Under the pieces are notes generated by a model. That model saw only the letters and a program-made list of their open reading frames with translations. It did no database searches and was not told the DNA's origin. Made by a program: the position numbers and the translations under genes. DNA of 64,000 bases from BOG-933 sp037147415 (GTDB lineage: Bacteria; Pseudomonadota; Alphaproteobacteria; Azospirillales; Azospirillaceae), in the NCBI GenBank assembly GCA_037147415.1, contig JBAWVF010000004.1:1-64000 (forward strand), written 5' to 3'. Below, piece by piece: positions 8,787-16,684 of this stretch (positions are counted from its first letter, which is position 1; each line of letters starts with the position of its first letter).

Positions 8787-9905
8787 ATGACCGCCAATAA
8801 GAAGCTTTTGATTCTTCCCGGAGATGGAATCGGGCCGGAAGTGATGCGGCAGGTTCGCCGTGTCATTGACTGGATGGGACGGCGTCGGGGGATTACTTTC
8901 GACGTCAAGGAAGGGCTTGTTGGCGGTGCCGCCATTGATGCCCACGGCGTTCCGCTCACGGAGGCCACGCTGGCCGAGGCCAAGGCGGCTGACGCTGTAT
9001 TGCTGGGTGCCGTTGGCGGGCCGAAATGGGACAAGATCGATTTCGAGCGTCGACCCGAAGCCGGCCTGTTGCGTTTGCGCAAAGATCTCGACCTGTTTGC
9101 TAATTTGCGCCCGGCATTGGTGCTGGATGCCTTGGTCGACGCCTCACCGCTGAAGGCGGCGATCGTCAAGGGCCTTGACATCATGATCGTTCGTGAGTTG
9201 ACCGGCGGCGTCTATTTCGGTGAGCCGCGCGGGATCAAAGACCTTGGCAATGGTGTGCGCCAGGGGATTAATACCCAGGTTTATACCAGCGACGAGATTC
9301 GTCGTGTCGCACGGGTTGCATTTGAGCTGGCACGTAAGCGTAGTCGTAAGTTGTGCTCGGTCGAAAAAGCCAATGTCATGGAAACCGGTCTGTTGTGGCG
9401 GGAAGAAGTGACTGCGCTCCATCAGGCCGAGTTTGCGGATGTCGAGTTGTCTCATATGTATGCTGATAACTGTGCGATGCAGTTGATCAAGAACCCGCAG
9501 CAATTCGACGTCATCGTTACCGACAATTTGTTCGGTGATATGCTGTCGGACGAAGCGGCGATGCTGACCGGTTCGCTCGGGATGTTGCCTTCGGCGTCGT
9601 TGGGTGCGCCCGATGGCGAGGGACGGCGGCGCGCACTTTACGAACCAGTGCATGGTTCCGCTCCGGATATTGCGGGTCGCGATGTGGCTAACCCGATTGC
9701 CAGCCTGTTCAGCTTTGCCATGTGCCTGCGCTATTCCTTTGATCTGCCGACCGAGGCGGATTTGATTGAAAAAGCAGTGGCGCAGGTGCTTAAGGGTGGT
9801 ATGCGCACGACTGATATTATGGCGCCCGGTATGGCTCGGTGTTCTACAACCGTTATGGGCGATTCCATCGTCAGGGCGCTCGACAAATTGAATATTGCCG
9901 CCTAA
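8787..9905 (+). CDS. leuB: 3-isopropylmalate dehydrogenase
   Basis: A protein of 372 residues that oxidises and decarboxylates 3-isopropylmalate with NAD+ in the third step of leucine synthesis. Recognisable features are LILPGDGIGPEV at the N-terminus, the substrate arginines in RLRKDLDLFANLRPA, VRELTGGVYFGEPRG, the metal-binding segment VTDNLFGDMLSDEAA, and EPVHGSAPDIAGRDVANP near the NAD site. It is co-directional with leuD. An imperfect hairpin (8717-8742) lies in the gap between them, so partial transcriptional attenuation is possible. A strong inverted repeat follows the stop codon. Confidence 0.98.
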   Translation: MTANKKLLILPGDGIGPEVMRQVRRVIDWMGRRRGITFDVKEGLVGGAAIDAHGVPLTEATLAEAKAADAVLLGAVGGPKWDKIDFERRPEAGLLRLRKDLDLFANLRPALVLDALVDASPLKAAIVKGLDIMIVRELTGGVYFGEPRGIKDLGNGVRQGINTQVYTSDEIRRVARVAFELARKRSRKLCSVEKANVMETGLLWREEVTALHQAEFADVELSHMYADNCAMQLIKNPQQFDVIVTDNLFGDMLSDEAAMLTGSLGMLPSASLGAPDGEGRRRALYEPVHGSAPDIAGRDVANPIASLFSFAMCLRYSFDLPTEADLIEKAVAQVLKGGMRTTDIMAPGMARCSTTVMGDSIVRALDKLNIAA

Positions 9906-9922
9906 GCTGACCTGTTACGAAT

Positions 9923-9954
9923 TAGCCCGTTCTCATAGTTACGGGGACGGGCTA
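9923..9954 (+). terminator. Probable terminator after leuB
   Basis: TAGCCCGTTC (9923-9932) and GGACGGGCTA (9945-9954) form a 10 bp stem with one wobble and a 12-base loop. The following bases are AT-rich but lack a true T-run, so termination may be weak. Confidence 0.5.
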
Positions 9955-10086
9955 TTCAAAATAATTAATGACAAGGCGAAGACACTTGCTTCAAATCTAA
10001 TTGCCATATTGCCGGAATTTCATATCGCTGTCGTTGCTGTTATGCTATGTGAACATTTAGACCTGTAGCAGCTCGGTTGATGTCTC

Positions 10087-11145
10087 ATGAACAGTAAGCC
10101 TGAAGCGACGGAGGAGGAGGGCAACACTCGTCGTCTCTCCGATGACGACGCCCGGGATTCGTTGCATATTCTGCCGCTTAGTATTATTCCATTGGAAACG
10201 CCGGGGCTGATTAAATCACGGTTGATAAAAAACGTCCGGCTTCAGACTGTGGTCGAGATGTTCAGGGACGACAATGCCGGTAGCGGTCAGGTCAGCATCC
10301 AACAACTTCCCGTCTATTTTGAATCGCATGCCGATAGAATTGAACGAGACTTGGTTAAGCTGTTAAAGCTGTCCCAGTCCAATAGTTTCGACGTTTATTC
10401 CTTGAGAATTGAGTTGCGACGACTTCAGTTGAATGTTAATGACTATGAACAGCTGACGCTTTCAGATAAGAAAAAGGCTGAACTTACCGAGTATATGAAA
10501 TCTTTTACACATCCCTTGATTAAGAGTATTTATGGTTCTGATAATCAAAATATTAGCGATGTTTCTGATATTATTAAGATGTTCACCCAGCCCAATCGGG
10601 ATGAAGCGGTCAAGAACCTTAAGATGATGGCGGATCGGCTGAATGTCGGGCTGATCGAGATCCCGAGTTTCTTGGAGGAGTATGGCGACATATTCTTGTC
10701 GCTGGCCTATTTTCGACGCTGCATCGACGAAGTGGTGCCGGAAGTCCAGCGCTTCGTTGAATGGATGAACGAGGTCCGCAGCAGTACGGAAGTGCGGCGC
10801 GATCAGCGATTGATCAACACGATCGACCAAATTGCCAGCGATATTACCGAAATTACTGCGTCGATTACCGGGCGCTTTGACAATTTCGATCAAAAATCGA
10901 AAGGTTTTTGGACAGATATCAATGCTGAAACCTTTCGGACCATTCGCCAGTTGATTACTGCGCATCATGTTACGATCGGCGGCGTGCTCTGCGGGTTGGT
11001 CGTAAAGATGGGCCTGTGGAAGCTGCGATTCGCCCGCGGTGGCGGGGGGCCGAACCGCCGGATTGATTTTGTTAAATCAGAGATTCTGCCCGGGCTTGAT
11101 CACATTAAAATGTTGGAACGGTCGGCACGCGATATCAAAGTATAG
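10087..11145 (+). CDS. Conserved hypothetical protein, mostly helical
   Basis: A protein of 352 residues that I do not recognise. It is rich in charged and leucine residues throughout, with long predicted helices and no signal peptide. One mildly hydrophobic segment (about 297-315, HVTIGGVLCGLVVKMG) near the C-terminus could be a single membrane anchor. A very basic, glycine-rich patch follows (KLRFARGGGGPNRR). The central part contains a segment typical of helical bundles (RRCIDEVVPEVQRFVEWMNEV). The gene ends 14 bases before the SixA-like phosphatase gene, suggesting one operon. Codon and base use are AT-richer than the liv region. Function is not assigned. Confidence 0.8.
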   Translation: MNSKPEATEEEGNTRRLSDDDARDSLHILPLSIIPLETPGLIKSRLIKNVRLQTVVEMFRDDNAGSGQVSIQQLPVYFESHADRIERDLVKLLKLSQSNSFDVYSLRIELRRLQLNVNDYEQLTLSDKKKAELTEYMKSFTHPLIKSIYGSDNQNISDVSDIIKMFTQPNRDEAVKNLKMMADRLNVGLIEIPSFLEEYGDIFLSLAYFRRCIDEVVPEVQRFVEWMNEVRSSTEVRRDQRLINTIDQIASDITEITASITGRFDNFDQKSKGFWTDINAETFRTIRQLITAHHVTIGGVLCGLVVKMGLWKLRFARGGGGPNRRIDFVKSEILPGLDHIKMLERSARDIKV

Positions 11146-11159
11146 GCAGGCGTTCGCTG

Positions 11160-11693
11160 ATGAAGACGCTTTATTTACTGCGACATGCGAAGTCGTCATG
11201 GAATAATCCGAATGTACCGGATCGGCTGCGTCCGCTGTCGGGCCGCGGGAGACGCGCTTCAGCTCTGATCGGCCGGTATTTACAAAATTCAAATGATAAT
11301 ATTCAGTCTGTCGTGTCCTCTCCGGCCCGCCGGGCGGTTGATACCGCTAACTTAGTGTTGGACGCAATCGATGGTGCACCGTTATTGCAGCAGGATGAAA
11401 GTCTTTACTTTGGCGGATGGCCTGCTTACTTGGATGTTATACATTCTTTGCCCGATTCGGTTGATCGTGCTCTGCTGGTCGGCCATGATCCGGACATCCA
11501 TAGTTTGGTTTTGAAACTCGCCGGGCTCGGAACGGATAAGGCGTTGGGCGCACTGGCCGAGAAATTTCCGACCGGAGCGTTGGCCGTGCTCGAATTCGCA
11601 GGTTCCGACTGGGGGGATATTGTCCCCGGCACGGGCCACCTTCGCGCCTTTATCCGTCCGCGCGACCTAAGTCTTCAACGCTTTAAAGCTTAA
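11160..11693 (+). CDS. sixA: SixA-like phosphohistidine phosphatase (histidine phosphatase superfamily)
   Basis: A 177-residue single-domain branch-2-size histidine phosphatase. The catalytic RHG-like motif LLRHAKSSW has Arg8 and His9. The second catalytic histidine is likely in LLVGHDPDIHSL. The compact length and the RHAKSSW motif match the SixA subgroup, which removes phosphate from Hpt domains of hybrid kinases. Three proteins in this window carry Hpt domains, so a role in tuning such phosphorelays is plausible but inferred. It is encoded directly after an unknown helical protein. Confidence 0.85.
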   Translation: MKTLYLLRHAKSSWNNPNVPDRLRPLSGRGRRASALIGRYLQNSNDNIQSVVSSPARRAVDTANLVLDAIDGAPLLQQDESLYFGGWPAYLDVIHSLPDSVDRALLVGHDPDIHSLVLKLAGLGTDKALGALAEKFPTGALAVLEFAGSDWGDIVPGTGHLRAFIRPRDLSLQRFKA

Positions 11694-11802
11694 CATTGTA
11701 ATGTTTTGTGTCTAAAATGCTGATGACAGCGCGCCTTTTGTGATCTATGTTCCGCCGATGTCTTCAACCTTCCGCTGACTGTTTTGATCGGAGTCGTAAA
11801 AG

Positions 11803-13482
11803 ATGGGAGCCAGTTTGTCCGCTCTTCCAATGATGGTTCGTATTGTTATTACAGCTTTTCTTGGCATTGTAGTTCTTGGTATCGCTGTTGTCTGGATTGC
11901 CGGCGATAATATTAGCCGAGAGTTGCATCGTCGCGCAACTGTTCGCCAAGATGCCAATATGCGCATCGCGCTAGAGGTGCTACAATATAGGGGCGCAGAA
12001 TATAAGGTAGCGGACGGAAAGTTTTATGCGGGAACGGTGGTCATTAATGACAATTTCGAAGTTGTGGACCGTATTCAAACCTTGATTGGCGGAGTGGCTA
12101 CAATATTCATGGGCGACATTCGGGTTTCAACTAATGTTAAAAAACCGGATGGTTCGCGCGCCGTTGGTACGAAACTGGCTCAGGGGCCGGTTTATGAAAC
12201 TATTTTCCGTGATCACAAGTCTTATCGCGGTGAAGCCGATATTCTTGGCGAACCTTATTTTACGGCTTACGACCCGCTTCTGAATGCTTCCGGCGAGGTT
12301 ATCGGTGTAATGTTTGTTGGAGTAAAGCAAAGGGACTTTCTTAGTGTCATTCCGGGGATCGTCTTTAATATTGCTACAGCGGTCGTGGTGGTCGGACTTG
12401 TGATTTGCTTTGTGCTCGGGTGGTTGATCAGCCGTTTGCTTGCTCCCCTGAACTTGATGGAAGATGCCATGCTTCGACTGGCGGAGGGCGATCACACTGT
12501 CTTCGTTCCCGCCTGTGACCGTGGGGATGAAATCGGGCGGATGGGGCGGGCGGTTCAGATATTTAAGGACCATATGATTCGGGCCGATCAACTGACGACC
12601 CGGCAGCGGACCGAGCAGGAGGCGCGCGAACGCCGTGCCCATTTAATAGAAGGCTACACTTCAGACTTTGATCGGGCGATTTCGGCCGTGGTTCAGGGCG
12701 TCACGGCGTCGGCCACCCAGTTGGAGGCGGACGCCGGAGGGATGACCGGTGCCGCAGACCAAGCAAGCGGCCAAGCATCTGCGGTTGCCGCCGCCGCGAG
12801 GGAGGCCTCCTCTAATGTCGAGACGGTGGCCGCGGCGACTGAGGAATTGACCGCTTCGGTCAATGAAATCAGGCGTCAGGTCGGCGACTCGGCCCGTATC
12901 GCTGAAACCGCGGTTGAAGAGGCCGGGCGGACTAATACAACCGTGGCAGGCTTGTTGGATGCCGCGCAAAAGATTGGCGCTATCGTCCAGTTAATCAATA
13001 ATATTGCGAGTCAGACCAATTTGCTTGCGCTTAATGCAACGATTGAGGCGGCCCGCGCAGGGGATGCCGGTAAAGGCTTTGCCGTGGTTGCAAGTGAGGT
13101 TAAGAATCTTGCAAACCAAACGGCAAAGGCAACTGATGATATTCAGGCTCAAGTTGCCGATATGCAGGGTGTAACCGGTAGCGCGGTTGATGCAATTAAG
13201 GGAATCGCCGGCACTATTCGTCGCATGAGTGAAATTACCACGACCATTGCAGCAGCTGTTGACCAGCAGGGCGCCGCAACCAATGAGATTGCACGGAATG
13301 TTGAGGCTGCCTCAAGGCGCACTTTAGAGGTTTCAGATCAAATTGGCGGTGTTACCGAGGCCGCGGGTTCTACCGGAAGGATGGCCGGTCAGACCCTGTC
13401 GGCGGCTCGGGAGTTGAGTGGCCAGGCCGGTCGTCTGCGCACCGAAGTTGACGGCTTTATCGGCCGGGTTCGTGCGGCCTGA
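11803..13482 (+). CDS. Methyl-accepting chemotaxis protein with a single Cache sensor
   Basis: A chemoreceptor of 559 residues. It has an N-terminal membrane helix (about 11-33), a periplasmic sensor of about 150 residues with the sCache pattern (TVVINDNFEVVDRIQTLIGG, VSTNVKKPDGSRAVGTKL, YDPLLNASGEVIGVMFVG), a second membrane helix (about 187-210), HAMP (about 211-265) and the methyl-accepting signalling domain. The hairpin tip reads TNLLALNATIEAARAGDAGKGFAVVASEV. The C-terminus ends at RVRAA and lacks the CheR-tethering pentapeptide. The ligand is unknown; Cache receptors of this type often bind small carboxylates. An ATG pair at 11830 is an alternative start. Confidence 0.95.
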   Translation: MGASLSALPMMVRIVITAFLGIVVLGIAVVWIAGDNISRELHRRATVRQDANMRIALEVLQYRGAEYKVADGKFYAGTVVINDNFEVVDRIQTLIGGVATIFMGDIRVSTNVKKPDGSRAVGTKLAQGPVYETIFRDHKSYRGEADILGEPYFTAYDPLLNASGEVIGVMFVGVKQRDFLSVIPGIVFNIATAVVVVGLVICFVLGWLISRLLAPLNLMEDAMLRLAEGDHTVFVPACDRGDEIGRMGRAVQIFKDHMIRADQLTTRQRTEQEARERRAHLIEGYTSDFDRAISAVVQGVTASATQLEADAGGMTGAADQASGQASAVAAAAREASSNVETVAAATEELTASVNEIRRQVGDSARIAETAVEEAGRTNTTVAGLLDAAQKIGAIVQLINNIASQTNLLALNATIEAARAGDAGKGFAVVASEVKNLANQTAKATDDIQAQVADMQGVTGSAVDAIKGIAGTIRRMSEITTTIAAAVDQQGAATNEIARNVEAASRRTLEVSDQIGGVTEAAGSTGRMAGQTLSAARELSGQAGRLRTEVDGFIGRVRAA

Positions 13483-13565
13483 TGGCGCATTTCTTCTGAA
13501 TTTTCCTTAATTATCAAAGAGGTTGTAATCGGCTTTTCGATCCTCTAATCAGTTGGACTTGGGTA

Positions 13566-13607
13566 ATACGGATTTCCGAAAACTTTCGGACAAGTTTCTA
13601 ACCGTAT
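13566..13607. repeat. Nested inverted repeat, copy A of a palindromic repeat family
   Basis: The outer arms are ATACGG (13566-13571) and CCGTAT (13602-13607); the inner stem is TCCGAAA (13575-13581) and TTTCGGA (13584-13590), followed by CAAG. The sequence looks like a joined left and right end of the larger palindrome cluster at 36497-36584. It abuts the start region of the CYTH-CHAD gene. Confidence 0.5.
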
Positions 13608-13620
13608 GTTCGGGGGTGCC

Positions 13621-15195
13621 GTGGCTAACGACACTGACTTTGCTTCGCTGGCGGCAACCGGTGCCGCCGGCCGTGAAATCGAGCTGAAACTTTGCACGGA
13701 GCCGGAATGTCTGGCCCGGTTGCTACAGCATCCCGGACTGACCGCGCTGGCGGCCGGGCCACCGGTGGTGCGGCGCCAGACGACGACTTATTATGATACA
13801 CCAGACCTGCGACTGGCCGCTAAAGGCGTGGCGTTTCGGGTGCGGCAGGAAGATGACGGCCGCATCTGCCAAACCGTGAAAACCCTCAACAGTGTTGCCG
13901 CCGGTGATAACGCCGCGGTTGCGGTTCGGCGTGAATGGGAATGGCCGTTGCCGGACGATAATCCGGACTTTCGAGTCTTGACGGCTCGCGGCGTCGATCA
14001 GTTGCTGCCGGTTGAGGCTCTGCCGGATTTGCAACCGATTTTTGCCAGTGAAATACGGCGGACCACGTTGCTCGTGCGTCCCGATGCGCTGAGTGCAATC
14101 GAAGTCGCGTTTGATGTCGGCGTGGTTCGTTGTGGTTCGCGCTTGCATCCGATATGCGAGATCGAACTGGAACTGCGGGCCGGTGCGCTGGGGCCGTTGT
14201 TCGACCTTGCGCTGGAGCTTCAGGGGGTGGTGCCGCTGCGTATCGCCGCCGATAGTAAAGCCGAAATCGGCTATCGGTTGGCCACCGGAAGACCTTATGT
14301 CACCGGAAAGTCGGAGCCGATGGCGCTGTCGCCCGCAACCGGGGTTGCCGAAGCGTTTCGTCATATCGTGCGCCATTGTTTGCGTCATCTGTTGGCCAAC
14401 GAGGATTGTGCGTTGGCGGCGCTGACGGATCCGACAACCGGTGATATTGCGGCGGTGCGTTATCTGCGTCATGGTTTGCGTCGGTTGCGTCATGCTTTGA
14501 TGTTATTCGCGCCGGTCATCGCGTCGCCCGATGCCGCCGGCTTTGCCGAACAGTGCCGGATGCTGGGGCGGTTGCTGGCGCCGGCTCGTGATTGGTCGAT
14601 GGTCGGCCCGGTGCTGCGTCAGGCCGGGGTGGATGTGCCCGACGGGGCGCCGATTCCCGGGGCCGATTGCCTGGCGGCGCTTGAGGCAACCAAGCGGGCC
14701 CGGGCCGCGATTTTGGCGCCCGAATTTACCCGGTTGGTGCTGGCCTGTGGCGGCTGGCTTGAGCAGGACCGTTGGAGCGAGCGGGCCGGGGATGAGTTGG
14801 TCGCCAAGTTGGCACAGTCGATTACTGATTATGCCGGGCCATGGCTGGATCAAACCTTCCGTCGGGTGCGCAAGGTTGACTTCGTGCGCGCCGATCCTGC
14901 GGAAGTCAAAGAATTGCGCCGCCGGGTGCGCCATCTGCTTTATGCTGCCGAAGCGTTTCGCGGGCTTTATATGCCGGCGGCGTCTCGGCCGTTTCTGACA
15001 TCGCTGGCCGAACTGCGCGCGGGACTTGACGAGGTCAATGATCTGCGCAAGGTTCGCGATTTGTTAAAGACGAATACGGCCCGCAACTCGGCTCGCGATG
15101 CCCGGCTGGAACGCGCCTTTCGGGAGGCCTCGGCCCGCTTGTTGGAAGCGGCAAATCGTTTCAGGGACGTGCAGCCTTTTTGGAAGCGCGGGTAA
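13621..15195 (+). CDS. CYTH and CHAD domain protein (inorganic triphosphatase-like)
   Basis: A protein of 524 residues. The N-terminal CYTH domain (about 17-215) shows the metal/phosphate signature ExExK as E19-I-E21-L-K23, and TTYYDTPDLRL. The CHAD domain (about 235-520) is histidine- and arginine-rich, with repeated helical motifs such as RYLRHGLRRLRHAL and KELRRRVRHLLYAAEAF. CYTH domains hydrolyse triphosphates and CHAD domains bind polyphosphate, so the protein probably acts on inorganic triphosphate or polyphosphate. GTG at 13621 is preferred because a GGGGG ribosome-binding site lies 4 bases before it. An in-frame ATG at 13606 has none and falls in the palindrome. Confidence 0.9.
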   Translation: MANDTDFASLAATGAAGREIELKLCTEPECLARLLQHPGLTALAAGPPVVRRQTTTYYDTPDLRLAAKGVAFRVRQEDDGRICQTVKTLNSVAAGDNAAVAVRREWEWPLPDDNPDFRVLTARGVDQLLPVEALPDLQPIFASEIRRTTLLVRPDALSAIEVAFDVGVVRCGSRLHPICEIELELRAGALGPLFDLALELQGVVPLRIAADSKAEIGYRLATGRPYVTGKSEPMALSPATGVAEAFRHIVRHCLRHLLANEDCALAALTDPTTGDIAAVRYLRHGLRRLRHALMLFAPVIASPDAAGFAEQCRMLGRLLAPARDWSMVGPVLRQAGVDVPDGAPIPGADCLAALEATKRARAAILAPEFTRLVLACGGWLEQDRWSERAGDELVAKLAQSITDYAGPWLDQTFRRVRKVDFVRADPAEVKELRRRVRHLLYAAEAFRGLYMPAASRPFLTSLAELRAGLDEVNDLRKVRDLLKTNTARNSARDARLERAFREASARLLEAANRFRDVQPFWKRG

Positions 15196-15297
15196 TCGTG
15201 CCCTCTTTTTTTTGGCCGCGGTCGGGTGCATAATGGCCACCATCCGCCATGACGGGAGTATCGGCGGCCCCGCTTGGCGGCCGTCCGAAGAATGCGC

Positions 15298-16641
15298 ATG
15301 AATAAGCTCGACGATTTTATCAAGACCCGGCAAATCACCGAGGTTGAGTGTCTGGTTCCCGATATGTCCGGGATTGCCCGCGGCAAGATTGTTCCCGCAG
15401 AGAAATTTTTGCGTATTCTGCGTGACCGCGGGTTACGTCTGCCTGAATCGATTTTCGTGCAGACGGTGACCGGCGATTTTCCCGAAGATGATGACGTTAC
15501 CAGCAATGAAAACTCCGACATCTATATGGTGCCGGACGAAAACACCATCCGTATGCTGCCTTGGTATACCGAGCCGACGGCTCAGGTGATCAGCGACTGC
15601 TATTATGCTAATGGCAACCCGGTTAATATTTCACCGCGCTGGGTGCTGCGCCGGGTGCTGGAGCTTTACGAGGAGCGCGGATGGCGCCCGATCGTCGCAC
15701 CCGAGCTGGAATTCTTTTTGGTCCAGGTCAACAAAGACCCCGATTATCCGTTGCTGCCGCCGGTCGGGCGCTCGGGTCGGACCGAAAGCGGGCGTCAAGC
15801 TTACGGTATTGACGCCGTTAATGAATTCGATCCGATCTTTGAAGATGTTTATGATTTCTGTGAAGCCCAGAATATCGATATCGATACGCTGACTCATGAA
15901 GCCGGAGTTGCTCAAATCGAGATTAACTTCAATCATGGTGATGCGCTGGAACTGGCTGACCAGACCTTTCTGTTTAAGCGTACGGTGCGCGAGACTGCCA
16001 TTCGTCATCAGGTTTATGCGACGTTTATGGCCAAGCCGATGCAGGATCAGCCGGGAAGTGCGCTTCATATTCACCAAAGCGTAGTTGATAGCAAAACCGG
16101 GCGTAATTTGTTCTCTGATTCTGAGGGCACTGACACGCCATTGTTCATGTCTTATATTGCCGGCCTGCAAAAGTTTTTGCCCGCATCGATGCCGTTATTT
16201 GCACCCAATGTTAATTCTTATCGCCGATTACTGCCAGGCTCGGATGCCCCGATCAATGTGCATTGGGGGCGCGATAATCGCACGGTCGGTTTTCGGGTGC
16301 CGGTTTCGGAGCCGGATTCGCGCCGGGTTGAAAATCGGGTGGCCGGCGCGGATGCCAACCCCTATCTTGCGCTCGCCGCTTCGCTCGCGTGCGGCTATCT
16401 CGGCATGATTAATGAGATGGAGCCGTCCGATCCGATCAAGGGCACCGCGCACCGACTGGCCTTCACGCTGCCGCGCCACCTGATGGACGCACTCAACAAG
16501 TTCAACGCCTGCAAGCCCCTGCGCGAAGTAATCGGTGAAAAATTCATGGATGCCGTGACCGCAGTCAAGACCAGCGAATATGAAGCCTATCAGCGGGTGA
16601 TCAGCTCGTGGGAGCGAGAAAATCTGCTGCTGAATGTGTAA
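15298..16641 (+). CDS. Glutamine synthetase family protein, probable gamma-glutamylpolyamine synthetase (PuuA type)
   Basis: A protein of 447 residues with the glutamine synthetase fold. The beta-grasp N-terminal domain contains VPDMSGIARGKIVPAEKF. The catalytic segment has APELEFFL, EAGVAQIEINF, GSALHIHQS and NVNSYRRLLPGSDAP with the WGRDNRTVGFRVP signature. The length of about 450 and the segment order match the PuuA/GlnA-like subgroup, which ligates glutamate to polyamines or other amines, rather than the canonical nitrogen-assimilating GlnA, whose adenylylation motif is not seen. The second of two adjacent ATGs (15292 and 15298) gives the conserved start MNKLDDFI. No polyamine catabolic genes adjoin it, so the substrate is uncertain. 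Confidence 0.88.
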   Translation: MNKLDDFIKTRQITEVECLVPDMSGIARGKIVPAEKFLRILRDRGLRLPESIFVQTVTGDFPEDDDVTSNENSDIYMVPDENTIRMLPWYTEPTAQVISDCYYANGNPVNISPRWVLRRVLELYEERGWRPIVAPELEFFLVQVNKDPDYPLLPPVGRSGRTESGRQAYGIDAVNEFDPIFEDVYDFCEAQNIDIDTLTHEAGVAQIEINFNHGDALELADQTFLFKRTVRETAIRHQVYATFMAKPMQDQPGSALHIHQSVVDSKTGRNLFSDSEGTDTPLFMSYIAGLQKFLPASMPLFAPNVNSYRRLLPGSDAPINVHWGRDNRTVGFRVPVSEPDSRRVENRVAGADANPYLALAASLACGYLGMINEMEPSDPIKGTAHRLAFTLPRHLMDALNKFNACKPLREVIGEKFMDAVTAVKTSEYEAYQRVISSWERENLLLNV

Positions 16642-16657
16642 TATAACCGTGCTCGGC

Positions 16658-16683
16658 ATCTGTCCGATGATTTTCGGACAGAT
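16658..16683. terminator. Hairpin between convergent genes, copy B of the repeat family
   Basis: ATCTGTCCGA (16658-16667) and TCGGACAGAT (16674-16683) form a perfect 10 bp stem with a 6-base loop, between the convergent glutamine synthetase homologue and the hybrid kinase. There is no T-run on either strand. The core TCCGA/TCGGACA resembles the palindromes at 13575 and 36497. Confidence 0.55.
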
Positions 16684-16684
16684 A

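Noticed and set aside
15232..15290. GC-rich repeats (GGCGGCC twice) upstream of the glutamine synthetase homologue as a riboswitch
   Set aside because: The motif is a direct rather than inverted repeat, and no conserved riboswitch core is visible.
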